NCBI RefSeq assembly: GCF_036227485.1
Contig: NZ_CP109479.1
Span: 8,680,001-8,744,000 of the forward strand
Reading direction: 5' to 3'
DNA from: Streptomyces sp. NBC_01451
GTDB lineage: Bacteria; Actinomycetota; Actinomycetes; Streptomycetales; Streptomycetaceae
DNA: 64,000 bases
Part shown: positions 51,753-60,447 of the stretch, in pieces
Layout of the letters: every line of letters starts with the position of its first letter
Position numbering within the stretch: position 1 is the first letter of the stretch
The notes under the pieces: generated by a model
What the model saw: the letters and a program-made list of their open reading frames with translations, nothing else
What the model was told of the DNA's origin: nothing
Database searches by the model: none
Made by a program: the position numbers and the translations under genes

Positions 51753-54572
51753 TCACCGTCCTCCTGCCAGATCGATCCGCAACACCCCGGCGCCGGGCCC
51801 CGCGGGATCCGCCCCGCCCGCCGGGATCTCCAACGGCCCGAAGGCCAGCACCCCGCCGTCCGGCACGAGCGGTACGGCCGTCTCGGCACGGCCCAGCCGC
51901 TCCACCGACGCCGCCACCACACCCGGCACCGCCATCGCCTCGGCGACCAGCCGCCCCGCGTGGAGATCGCTGTCGAAGGTCAGCCGGTCGGGGTGGAACA
52001 GGCCCCCGATGCCGTTGCCGAGCCGGGCGCGCACCGCCCGCTCCACGGCGGCCCGCCGCGCGTCCGGCGCGAGGCACAGCCGCAGCCCCACGTCCACCGC
52101 GACCGTGCGTGGCGCGTCCACCCGCAGATCGTGACCGATCCGTCGGCCGCGTTCGAGCCGGTCGCGCACGGCCTCCAGCAGCGCCGCCGGGGCATCGGCG
52201 CGGCCCAGCGCGTCGACCGCCACGTCGGCCTCGTACCAACTCCCGTTCCACGCGAGGTCGGTGGCCGCCCGCTGCACTCCGGCCACCTCGCCCGCCAGCG
52301 CGCTGTAGTCGTCGGCGGTGACCGCCCGCTCCAGCCGGTGCCGGTACTGCGTGGGGCCGAACAGCCGTGCGTCGGCGACGAGTTCGGGCGCGATGCCGCC
52401 CGTGGCGGGCAGTGGATTGCGTACGGCGGTGATGCGCGCGTCGGTCGGCGCGCAGACCACCACATGCACCACCGTGTCCGAACCGGCGTTGCCCGCAGGG
52501 CCGTTGCCGACGCGCACGGCCGCCGAGAAGGCCTGCCCGCCGGTCACCGCCCGCCCCAGCCGCCCGTCGCCGAAACGCAGTCGGGCCGTGCCGTCGTCCT
52601 CGTCCTCGACCACGACGTGCGGGTCGTCGCCACCGCTGTCGAGCAGGTCGGCCCGCACTTCCCAGTGCTCGGCGGCCGATGTCAGTGTCAGCTGGGGGAG
52701 CGCGGCCCGCGGATCCTGGGTGAGGGCGGCCGAGGCGGGCCCGGCGGCCCGCGGGTCGTCCGGGTCGAGCCCGGCGGCCAGGGCGGCACCCCAGCTCGCG
52801 GCGACCTCGGCGGCGGTGTCGGTGTCGAGCGGGGTGCCGGAGCGGGCGCGCGCGGCGAGCCGCGCAAGGCGTGCGGTGCGGCGGGCCAGCAGGGCGGCGG
52901 AGCGGGACCGCAGCAGTGCGAGCGCCGCCCTCCGCCGTGCGGCGTCGCGTGCCGTCTCCAGCCCGGCGTCGGCCACCGCGCGCGCACCCCACAGCGTGCG
53001 GGCCAGGGCGAGGTCGGCATCGGTGAGCGGATCACCCGCCCGCCGGTACAGGTCCGCGACCGCCTCCGCCGCCCGTGCGGGGATGGCCTCCAGCGCCCGT
53101 ACCTGCGCGGTCGCCGTGCGCGCCGGATCGGGGTGGGGCGAGCGCCGGGTGAGCGGACCGGCGTCCAGGCGGGGCAGCCACCGCAGGGGCACTTCGGCCG
53201 GCTGCCGGGGCCGGCCCGGGCCGTCGCAGCCCGCCGGGCGCGTGGCCGTGGCGGGCGCGGTGAGGCGGAGGGGAGGTGTGCCGCTGCTGCCGTGGTCGAC
53301 CAGCACGATGTTGCCGTGGGCCACGCCGACGTCCTCGAACAGACAGCACCCCTCGCCGCCCACGGTGGCCAGAACGAGCGGGAAGGCCAACGCGTCCTCC
53401 TCGGCCCAGGCCACGCGCAGGAGCCGCTGCCCGTGCACCGGGTCCGTGATCTCCTCCGTCTCCGTCAGCCGCACCGCCTGCCGGTGGCGCGGATCGGCGT
53501 CGCCGGGGACGCCGGTGACCGGACCGCGTACCTCCTCCAGGACGAGCACGTCACCGGGCGCCAGCTCCAGCGCGCGCTTGCTGCCGGTGCCCGGGTCGAC
53601 CAGGGTCGCGGACGTCGTCCCGGCGGGCAGGCAGCACTCCTCGCCGTCCCAGGTCCACAACCGGATCCCGTTGTGAGCGGGGCGCAGCACCAGATCGGCG
53701 GCGACCACGGGCTCGTACCGCTCGAAGTGTGCTGTGCTGCCGCGCAGTCGGGCCGCGGAGACGAGTGGGCCGGCGTCGGGCAGCGCGGTGGCGAACCAGT
53801 ACGTGTCGGCGCGCAGCACCGCCGGCTCCTCGGCCGCCAGATGTACCCAGGTACGGGCGTTGCAGCCCTCGTGCAGGCGGTGGTCGACCAGTCGCAGATG
53901 ACGGCGGACCGAGGTGCGCAGGCGCGCGGTGTGCAGGTACGCCTCGGTGGCGACCGCGTCCTGCCGGTAGGAGAGCCGGTCGCCGACATGGGCGAGGAGC
54001 TCGACGAGGGTGACGCCGAGGTCCGGGACCTCCCGGTCGGCCCAGGCGGGCGAGACGAGGGAGAGCCGGTCGAGGATCAGCCGGCGGAAGCTCGCGTAGT
54101 CCTTGGCCAGGTGGTCCAGGGCGGGCACGGGTCCCGCCGGGGCCGGGCGGTCGGCCTCGGGAGCGCAGTCGGCCTCCTCGGCGCAGTCCGCCGTGAAGGT
54201 GAACTCCGCGCGGCTGTGCCGGGGATCGAAGCCGGGGAACGGAGCGCCCGGCCGGTCCGGGTCGACCAGACGGAGCGTGTACGGCGAGCGGTCGCCGAGC
54301 CGGTCCACGGTGACGAGCAGTGTGGCCCGCCGGGTCGGTGGCGGCGAGCCCTCTACCCGTACGCTCACGACACGCACCGCGCGCCCCGGTCCCTCGACGC
54401 GCACGCATCCGGCGCCCGGCAGCGGATCGGGTGCCTGGCCGAGCAGCAGCACGCGCAGGGTGCGGGCGGGCGCGTCGACGTCCACGGCGACCACCGCGCC
54501 GAACCCGTTCTCGCGGGCCCGGTCCGCCCGCTCACCGGGCAGACAGGGGTGCACATCGGGTGTACCCGTCAC
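51753..54572 (-). CDS. Baseplate assembly protein J-like (first copy)
   Basis: 939 aa from GTG 54572, overlapping the gp25 stop (GTGA). Segments LDHLAKDYASFRRLILDRLSLVSPAWADREVPDLGVTLVELLAHVGDRLSYRQDAVATEAYLHTARLRTSVRRHLRLVDH and YSALAGEVAGVQRAATDLAWNGSWYEADVAVDALG identify the gp6/J wedge family. Long Ala/Arg-rich inserts (about residues 480-590) make it larger than average. It pairs with the second copy in the baseplate. Confidence 0.9.
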   Translation of the reverse strand: MTGTPDVHPCLPGERADRARENGFGAVVAVDVDAPARTLRVLLLGQAPDPLPGAGCVRVEGPGRAVRVVSVRVEGSPPPTRRATLLVTVDRLGDRSPYTLRLVDPDRPGAPFPGFDPRHSRAEFTFTADCAEEADCAPEADRPAPAGPVPALDHLAKDYASFRRLILDRLSLVSPAWADREVPDLGVTLVELLAHVGDRLSYRQDAVATEAYLHTARLRTSVRRHLRLVDHRLHEGCNARTWVHLAAEEPAVLRADTYWFATALPDAGPLVSAARLRGSTAHFERYEPVVAADLVLRPAHNGIRLWTWDGEECCLPAGTTSATLVDPGTGSKRALELAPGDVLVLEEVRGPVTGVPGDADPRHRQAVRLTETEEITDPVHGQRLLRVAWAEEDALAFPLVLATVGGEGCCLFEDVGVAHGNIVLVDHGSSGTPPLRLTAPATATRPAGCDGPGRPRQPAEVPLRWLPRLDAGPLTRRSPHPDPARTATAQVRALEAIPARAAEAVADLYRRAGDPLTDADLALARTLWGARAVADAGLETARDAARRRAALALLRSRSAALLARRTARLARLAARARSGTPLDTDTAAEVAASWGAALAAGLDPDDPRAAGPASAALTQDPRAALPQLTLTSAAEHWEVRADLLDSGGDDPHVVVEDEDDGTARLRFGDGRLGRAVTGGQAFSAAVRVGNGPAGNAGSDTVVHVVVCAPTDARITAVRNPLPATGGIAPELVADARLFGPTQYRHRLERAVTADDYSALAGEVAGVQRAATDLAWNGSWYEADVAVDALGRADAPAALLEAVRDRLERGRRIGHDLRVDAPRTVAVDVGLRLCLAPDARRAAVERAVRARLGNGIGGLFHPDRLTFDSDLHAGRLVAEAMAVPGVVAASVERLGRAETAVPLVPDGGVLAFGPLEIPAGGADPAGPGAGVLRIDLAGGR

Positions 54573-54958
54573 GTTCCCGTCCCCCGTTCCACCACGGCCG
54601 TGCCCGGTTCGCCCGTCGCGAGCAGCACATAGCCGACGGTGATCCGCAGCTCCGCCTCCTCGGACTCCACCTCGACCCGCTCGACCTGGATCACCTCGCT
54701 CAACCAGCGCTGCAGCGAGGCCTGGAGGGAGTACTCCACCGCTGCGGCCAGCTCCTGGCCGCCCGGCGCGAACACCAGCTGGAGCGCTCCGGAGCCGAAG
54801 TCCGGCCGGTTCACACGCTCGCCCGGCACGGTGAACAGCAACTGCTCGATCAGGTCGCGGACATGGTCCTCGTCGCTCGTGCCGGCCGACCGGCCGCGCG
54901 TGTCGACGTGGAAGGGGAAGTCGAGGTGCGTCCTCGTCACGTCCGGGTGCGCGCTCAT
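54569..54958 (-). CDS. GPW/gp25 baseplate protein
   Basis: 129 aa. HVRDLIEQLLFTVPGERVNRPDFGSGALQLVFAP is the canonical gp25 core including the EPR-like motif region that nucleates sheath assembly at the baseplate; C-terminal RITVGYVLLATGE. Overlaps both neighbours by 4 bp. Confidence 0.93.
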   Translation of the reverse strand: MSAHPDVTRTHLDFPFHVDTRGRSAGTSDEDHVRDLIEQLLFTVPGERVNRPDFGSGALQLVFAPGGQELAAAVEYSLQASLQRWLSEVIQVERVEVESEEAELRITVGYVLLATGEPGTAVVERGTGT

Positions 54959-55302
54959 GTGGCCACCACCCGCTGCTGGACCGTCGACACCACGGGCGGC
55001 CCCTGCGGTGCCTGGGCGGCGGACTGCCCCAGGCCCGTGCCCGGTCCGGCGGGCTGCACCACGAGCGGGCGGCCCCGCACGAGGACGTGGGTCGACGCTG
55101 CCGGGCCGAAGTCGACCTTCACACAGGGGCTGGGAGGCTGTGCGGACGACAGGACACAGGAGGGGGCGACCACGTTCACGTCGGCCGTCGTCACCACCGG
55201 CGCACCCCCGGCCAGTACCTGCTGCTGACCGGGCGTCAGCGTGACCTGCCCCTGATGCGCGCAGGTCAGCGCGGCGGCCGTGGTGAGGGCGAATCCCGGC
55301 AT
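54955..55302 (-). CDS. PAAR-like tip protein (DUF4280 type)
   Basis: 115 aa, MPGFALTTAAALTCAHQGQVTLTPGQQQVLAGGAPVVTTADV at the N-terminus, with three Cys and one His that can bind a metal at the apex. Its place directly after the gpV-like spike gene fits the sharpened tip of the spike. Ends with an Ala/Gln-rich tail. Confidence 0.82.
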   Translation of the reverse strand: MPGFALTTAAALTCAHQGQVTLTPGQQQVLAGGAPVVTTADVNVVAPSCVLSSAQPPSPCVKVDFGPAASTHVLVRGRPLVVQPAGPGTGLGQSAAQAPQGPPVVSTVQQRVVAT

Positions 55303-55312
55303 GGCGGCCTCC

Positions 55313-55903
55313 TCACGCCGTCTTCACGACGAGCGCGCCGTTGTTGATGTTCACCAGGCCGACCAGGTTGATGTTCGCCGCGGTGATGGTCACGCCCGCG
55401 CTGTCCACGGTGATCGACGCGGACGGCGACTGAAGCAGCACCCCGCCGCCCTTCATGGGAGCGACGGGCGAGTCGCTGACGGCGACCTTGCTCCTGCCCG
55501 CACTCTCCACGACGAACACCGGGGAGCCGGGGACGAGCGTGCCGGCCGTGGCCGGGGCCTCGGCGCGGCTGCCCCAGAAGAAGCCCGTCCAGATCGGGTG
55601 GTCGGGGTTGCCGCCCTCGAACTCCACCCACACGCCGGCCCGTTGGGGCGGCACGACGAACATCCCGGACCGCAGCCCGGCGAGCGGTACGCACGGCATC
55701 GCCCAGCTCGTCGGGAACAGCCCGAACACGTCCGGCACGCTCACCAGCAGCCGGCCCCTGCCCAGTGGATCGACGTTGTCGACCACCGAGCCCCGGTATT
55801 TGCCGTAGAAGCGCCGCACGCCCGGCGGCTCGGCGTCCTCGCGCTGCGCGGGGCTGAAGAAGCCCGGCGACTCCACGTGGCCGATGTCGTGAATGTTCGT
55901 CAT
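55313..55903 (-). CDS. Baseplate assembly protein V / spike
   Basis: 196 aa with a gp5-type OB fold (GVRRFYGKYRGSVVDNVDPLGRGRLLVSVPDV ... AGVWVEFEGGNPDHPIWTGFFWG) and a short triple-stranded beta-helix-like C-terminus (VLLQSPSASITVDSAGVTITAANINLVG). Trimeric central spike that carries the PAAR tip. Confidence 0.92.
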   Translation of the reverse strand: MTNIHDIGHVESPGFFSPAQREDAEPPGVRRFYGKYRGSVVDNVDPLGRGRLLVSVPDVFGLFPTSWAMPCVPLAGLRSGMFVVPPQRAGVWVEFEGGNPDHPIWTGFFWGSRAEAPATAGTLVPGSPVFVVESAGRSKVAVSDSPVAPMKGGGVLLQSPSASITVDSAGVTITAANINLVGLVNINNGALVVKTA

Positions 55904-55943
55904 GACGTCTCGTCTCCTCGCGCCGTGTCCTCTGCCGTCCGGC

Positions 55944-57050
55944 TCACAGTGGCCCGAAGGCGTTGCGGGTCAGGGTGAACTGCTGGGTGTAGGCGCCGCG
56001 TCTGATGGAGTGCGTGACGCTCTTGACGTAGTACGTCCCGTCGTACGCCCGGCCCGCGCCGTGCACCGGCACCGGCCGCCGGGCACGCAGCGGCTGTCCG
56101 TAGCGCAGCACGTCGAGGCTGCCCTGCCCGGAGATCACCTCGAAGCTGTCCGCGGCCCGGGCCAGGGCCACCCCCGCGGCCTGCGGCGGGGTCAGCTTGG
56201 CCGGCCCGCGGATCGGTTCCACCTTGAGCGGCAGCGGCCTGCGCCGGCCCATGGGCGGAGAGAGCGGGGTGACGTCCGGAACGGGCACCGGTACCGGTAA
56301 CCCGGTCTCCGGGTTCTGGATCAGCACGACGTACTGGGTGGCGGAGAAACCGTCGAAGGAGAACGACAGACTCTCGACGTTGCTCGCCGCGTCGCAGTTC
56401 ACCAGCAGCGGCTCCTGCGGCAGCCCCAGCTTGTTCGGCGGTTCCCAGTGGGCGATGTTCACGCCCGGCAGGGGCCCGGGCGCCACGAAGAACTGGTATC
56501 CGGCCTGCGCGGCCAGCTGTCTGACGTAGGCGAGGTCGGTGCCCTGGTGACTGGGCACCTCCTGGAGCGGGTTGGGCGCCACCATGAACACGCTCGGCGC
56601 GATCGCCGGGACCAGCCCGTACGTCGTGTACTTGGCGACGATCACCGCGACCCGCCCCTCCGGGGGCAGGCCGGGGTACTTGACGCCGCTGAGGTCGATC
56701 ACGTCCATCATCCGGGAGACGTCCTCGCCGGTGAGGGTCAGTTTCGCCTGGCCCGGCTCGGCGGACGGGGCGAGCTCGTGGCGGGTGACGACGCCGTCCA
56801 TCAGCACGGTCGACCGCCCGCGCACGGTGAGCACGATCTGTGCCCGGGCGGGTGGGTCCAGGGCGCCCTGCGGCAGCAACTCGGCGAACAGCAGGGAGCG
56901 TTTGGCGGTCGCGAACTCCAGCTGGAAGCCGCCGGACCGGCCGAGCCCCTCGGTGACCTGGACCGACAGCAGGGCGTCGGCGACCTCGCGCGGCACTGGC
57001 TCGGCGAGCACCGGGCCGAGCCGCAGAGCCAGCAGCATCTCAGAAGGCAC
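55944..57050 (-). CDS. Phage late-control D-like tail hub
   Basis: 368 aa from GTG 57050 (GGGAG upstream); an ATG at 57038 is in frame. The gpD/VgrG-like hub domain spans most of the protein: VQVTEGLGRSGGFQLEFATAK, DGVVTRHELAPSAEPGQAKLTLTGEDVSRMMDVID, SHQGTDLAYVRQLAAQAGYQFFVAPG and the C-terminal YYVKSVTHSIRRGAYTQQFTLTRNAFGP. It links the tube to the gpV spike. Confidence 0.92.
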   Translation of the reverse strand: MPSEMLLALRLGPVLAEPVPREVADALLSVQVTEGLGRSGGFQLEFATAKRSLLFAELLPQGALDPPARAQIVLTVRGRSTVLMDGVVTRHELAPSAEPGQAKLTLTGEDVSRMMDVIDLSGVKYPGLPPEGRVAVIVAKYTTYGLVPAIAPSVFMVAPNPLQEVPSHQGTDLAYVRQLAAQAGYQFFVAPGPLPGVNIAHWEPPNKLGLPQEPLLVNCDAASNVESLSFSFDGFSATQYVVLIQNPETGLPVPVPVPDVTPLSPPMGRRRPLPLKVEPIRGPAKLTPPQAAGVALARAADSFEVISGQGSLDVLRYGQPLRARRPVPVHGAGRAYDGTYYVKSVTHSIRRGAYTQQFTLTRNAFGPL

Positions 57051-57357
57051 GGGTGCTCCCGGTGGCCGCGGCGGACAGGGCGATCAGCAGACGGCGGCCG
57101 GAGCGGTCCGTCAACTCGGCAGGATCCAGTACGGGGTTGGCGTCAGCGATCCGCCAGAACAGCTCCGGGTCCCCGAACGCGGCGGCGGCGATCCGGTCCA
57201 GCCGGTCGCCCTCAGCCACCGTGTGGAACCCGGCCGGTGCGAGGGCGGCCGGGTCGGGCAGCAGTCTGCGGCGGACGTACGGAATCGGGTCGCCGCCGTC
57301 CGGCGGTTCGTACCGGGCGACCTCGACGCCGTGGTAGCGGCTCGCGGGGGTGAACAT
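57040..57357 (-). CDS. LysM domain tail protein
   Basis: 105 aa. A single LysM motif (HTVAEGDRLDRIAAAAFGDPELFWRIADANPV) follows RYEPPDGGDPIPYVRRRLLPDP. In AFP/PVC particles this LysM part is fused to the tube-initiator protein; here it starts on the TGATG shared with the CIS_tube gene stop, so it is a separate but coupled polypeptide. Confidence 0.92.
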   Translation of the reverse strand: MFTPASRYHGVEVARYEPPDGGDPIPYVRRRLLPDPAALAPAGFHTVAEGDRLDRIAAAAFGDPELFWRIADANPVLDPAELTDRSGRRLLIALSAAATGSTRAF

Positions 57358-58037
57358 CAGCCGCCTCCCGGTGGCGTGCCGAGGACCGCCGTGGCCGGGC
57401 CGGCCGAGCGGTGCAGGGCCGCGAGCTGCTCGCGGCGCCGCTGGTGGGCGAGGAACAGGGCGCCGCCGCGGTGGCCGAAGCCCAGGTCGTCGACGGTGAG
57501 GATGCGCAGGCCGAGGGAGACCTTGGCCCGGATCGGGTGCAGCCGGGAGTCGAACGCCTCCTCCGTGACCGTGAACTCCGTGATCCGCACCGGCACCACA
57601 CGGTCACGGCTCCACACGAACACCGTCAGCGGCGCTTCCACCGGCGCGATCTCGAACGCCCCCGAGCGGGCCGCGGCGTCCTGGTCGAGCAGCGCCCGCG
57701 CTGTCGGGTTGACCAGCAGGTCCAGCGCGGCCAGTACCGGCAGCAGGCCGTGCCGTGCCACGGCGTCCGCGTCCGTGGCGGAGGGGTCCTCCAACTGGTC
57801 GGTGGCGTTCAGCTCGACGTCGACCTTCACCGTCTCGTGCGCGGGCCCCTTGAGCCGCAGCGCCTCACTGCGCTCCCCGGCCTCCGCGCCGACGCCCTGC
57901 GGCTGGAGGGTGCGGGTGAGGGTGTCCGGGTTGTACTGCAGGGCGATCACGCGGAGGACGGCTCCGGTGGCTGGGTCGAGGAGCACGATCGCTCCGCGGG
58001 GGACGACCGGGGTACCGGGCGGGAAGGACGAGGTCAT
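57357..58037 (-). CDS. CIS_tube domain protein (tube initiator)
   Basis: 226 aa. GAIVLLDPATGAVLRVIALQYNPDTLTRTLQPQ and LRLKGPAHETVKVDVELNATDQLEDP are typical of the contractile injection system tube domain that adapts hub to tube; VFVWSRDRVVPVRITEFTVTEEAFDSRLHPIRAKVSLGLRIL follows. Ends Pro/Gly-rich before the coupled LysM gene. Confidence 0.9.
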   Translation of the reverse strand: MTSSFPPGTPVVPRGAIVLLDPATGAVLRVIALQYNPDTLTRTLQPQGVGAEAGERSEALRLKGPAHETVKVDVELNATDQLEDPSATDADAVARHGLLPVLAALDLLVNPTARALLDQDAAARSGAFEIAPVEAPLTVFVWSRDRVVPVRITEFTVTEEAFDSRLHPIRAKVSLGLRILTVDDLGFGHRGGALFLAHQRRREQLAALHRSAGPATAVLGTPPGGG

Positions 58038-58360
58038 CGCGGGTCACCGCCCCGCGCCGTGCCGCGGGCGGAACCGGCGGCGATCGTGGGCCCGGACCCC
58101 GCCGCATCCGCCACCGCGCGCCCGACGGCCTCCGACGCAGCCTGTGCGACGGCGTCGAGCCCGCCGCCCCCGCTCGTCACCCGCAGCCGTTCGAAGGACG
58201 TGCGGGTGACGGCCGGTGCCACGACACCCTGCCGTACCACGAGCCCCTCCCGCAGTGCCGAGCCCAGCACCTCGGCGATCTCGGCCACCGAACGGCCCTC
58301 GGCCACGCCCGCGTCGAGCACCACGCGGTCGATGCGCACCGCGATCCGCCGCACCGTCAT
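58034..58360 (-). CDS. Small conserved eCIS operon protein
   Basis: 108 aa, MTVRRIAVRIDRVVLDAGVAEGRSVAEIAEVLGSALREGLV, then an Ala/Gly-rich tail. I cannot assign a fold; it sits between the AAA+ ATPase and CIS_tube genes with 4-bp overlaps on both sides, so it is an integral part of the operon. Confidence 0.78.
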   Translation of the reverse strand: MTVRRIAVRIDRVVLDAGVAEGRSVAEIAEVLGSALREGLVVRQGVVAPAVTRTSFERLRVTSGGGGLDAVAQAASEAVGRAVADAAGSGPTIAAGSARGTARGGDPR

Positions 58361-60447
58361 GACGCCTCCCCGGTGAGCACCGGCAGGGGCAGGTCCAGCT
58401 TCCGGAACTCCGCGTCGGCGGCCGAGAGGAGCATCGCGGTGTCGACGGGTCGCCCGGAGGACGCGGCCAGGAAGGCGGCACCGAGCGCGATCGCCTGGAT
58501 GGCCGCGCCGGTCGTCGGAAGGCCGGCCAGCCGCCCGAGGTCGAGGTCGTCGGCGAGCGGCACGGAGTCCGGGAAGGCCGCCGCCCACAGCGCGCGCCGC
58601 TCCTCCTCGCCGGGCACCGGGAACTCCACGACGAACCGCAGCCGCCGCAGGAACGCCGGATCCAGCGCCGCCCGCAGGTTGGTGGCCAGCACGGCGACCC
58701 CCCGGTAGGCCTCCATGCGCTGAAGGAGATAGCTGACCTCGATGTTGGCGTACCGGTCGTGACTGTCCTGGACCTCGCTGCGCCGCCCGAACAGCGCGTC
58801 GGCCTCGTCGAACAGCAGCAGCGAGCCCCCGGACTCGGCGGCGTCGAACACCTGGCGCAGATTCTTCTCGGTCTCCCCGATGTACTTGTTCACCACGGCG
58901 GACAGGTCGACGCGGTAGAGATCCAGGCCGAGTTCATGGGCGAGCACCTCGGACGCGAACGTCTTGCCGGTGCCGCTCGGACCGGAGAACAGCGCGGTCA
59001 CGCCCTGCCCCCGGTTCGTCCGCCCGCCGAAGCCCCAGTCCCCGAACACGGTGGCGCCGTCCCGCACCTGGCCGGCCATCCTCCGCAGTACGTCCATCTG
59101 CCGCTCCGGAAGCACCAGGTCCGCCCAGCACGCGCGGGGCACGACGCGCTGCGCCAGCGACTCCAGGCGGGGCCGGGCGACATCCCGGCACGCGGCCCAC
59201 AACCGGACACCGGCCTCCTCGGCGGAGCCGGCACCGGGCCGGTGGGCGGTGGCCACCCGGTGCAGCGCGGGCAGGCCCAGCCGGAACTGCCCCGCCAGCT
59301 CGGCCGGCGCCCCGTCGGGCTCCAGACCGGTGGCCGCCGCCCACAGCGCGCGCTGCTCGTCCGGTGGCGGCACGTCGACGTCGACGACCGCCGTGGCCCG
59401 CCCGTCCACCGGCCACACCTGACGCGCCGCCAGCACGGCGGGCCCGCCACCGCGGGACAGCAGGCGCCGTACTGCCGTGGCCAGGGCCGGGTCGCCCGGG
59501 TCGGCGTCGGTGCCGTCCACCAGCAGCGCGACCGGCAGCAGCAGGCTCTCCCGGTGCCACAGCAGCGCCACCGTGTCCGGGTCCTGCCGGCCTTGCCCGC
59601 CCCGCACCAGCAGCTCCGCCCGCAGCCGGTACAGCTCGCGCCTCAGCCGCGCGAACGCCCGGACCGCTACGAGCGCGGCGCTGTCGGCGTCGCCGCCGAC
59701 GAGATGCACGACGGGGAACCGGCCGTCGGGTGTGTCGGCGAGCACGGCCGTCACCACCGCGTCCTCGGCGTGCCGGACCGAGGCGGGCGAGGTGATCCCG
59801 ACGGCCGGGTCGGCGACCGGTTCGAGCACCGAAGTGAGCCGTTCGTCGAGGTGGTTGAGGCCGCGCACCAGGTTGGCGATCCGGTCGTCAGGCCCCAGCG
59901 GCGCCGTGAGCAGCGGCTGGGTGGGCGAGGACGCGACCTGGACGAGTTGCCAGCGGCGCAGCGGGCGCAGCGGCGACAGGACGTCCCAGCGGGCGTCGTC
60001 GAAGAGTTGTAGGGCGAGCGCGAATGTCGGAGCGCCGGCCTGCGGGTCGGCGTGCGCGGCGGCGATCGCGGCGCCGACCCCCGGGTCGACGGCGGGGGCC
60101 ACGACCAGGAGGAGCACGTCGCGCTCGAAGTCGGTCAGTCCGAACCGCTCCGCGAGCTGCACCAGAGCGGGCGGCGCCAGGTCCGAGGGGGCGGCGGTCT
60201 CCTCCCGTGCGGCGGCGAGGCGGTCCAGGGCGTCCGCGGCCCGTGTGTCCGCGGCCGCGGGGGGCAGTTCGGGCGGACGTCCCCGCCGGGTCCGCCGGGT
60301 ACCGGCCTCCGGCGGGGGAGTGCGCGTATCGTCCGGCGCGAGCCGGGACACCGCCTCAAGCCGGGCCCGCAGCCAGGCCAACGAGGCTTTAAGGTAACGG
60401 TTGTTGGCCTCCTCCCAGCGGAGGTCGGCCGGGACGCCGAGGCTCAC
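58357..60447 (-). CDS. AAA+ ATPase of the eCIS
   Basis: 696 aa from GTG 60447 (GTGA overlap with the DUF4255 gene). The N-terminal 480 residues are helical and Ala/Arg-rich, with a recognisable AAA-like lid. The catalytic domain has Walker A GPSGTGKT (from residue 489), Walker B LLLFDEAD, sensor ATNL and arginine-finger region DPAFLRRLRFVVEFP. This Pvc15-type ATPase is conserved in eCIS and is thought to aid assembly or cargo loading. Confidence 0.94.
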   Translation of the reverse strand: MSLGVPADLRWEEANNRYLKASLAWLRARLEAVSRLAPDDTRTPPPEAGTRRTRRGRPPELPPAAADTRAADALDRLAAAREETAAPSDLAPPALVQLAERFGLTDFERDVLLLVVAPAVDPGVGAAIAAAHADPQAGAPTFALALQLFDDARWDVLSPLRPLRRWQLVQVASSPTQPLLTAPLGPDDRIANLVRGLNHLDERLTSVLEPVADPAVGITSPASVRHAEDAVVTAVLADTPDGRFPVVHLVGGDADSAALVAVRAFARLRRELYRLRAELLVRGGQGRQDPDTVALLWHRESLLLPVALLVDGTDADPGDPALATAVRRLLSRGGGPAVLAARQVWPVDGRATAVVDVDVPPPDEQRALWAAATGLEPDGAPAELAGQFRLGLPALHRVATAHRPGAGSAEEAGVRLWAACRDVARPRLESLAQRVVPRACWADLVLPERQMDVLRRMAGQVRDGATVFGDWGFGGRTNRGQGVTALFSGPSGTGKTFASEVLAHELGLDLYRVDLSAVVNKYIGETEKNLRQVFDAAESGGSLLLFDEADALFGRRSEVQDSHDRYANIEVSYLLQRMEAYRGVAVLATNLRAALDPAFLRRLRFVVEFPVPGEEERRALWAAAFPDSVPLADDLDLGRLAGLPTTGAAIQAIALGAAFLAASSGRPVDTAMLLSAADAEFRKLDLPLPVLTGEAS

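Noticed and set aside
48903..54632. A 1909-codon open frame on the plus strand
   Set aside because: It lies opposite the gpI, J2 and J1 baseplate genes, is very rich in Arg/Gly/Val/Gln as expected from the antisense of GC-rich codons, and shows no protein family features.
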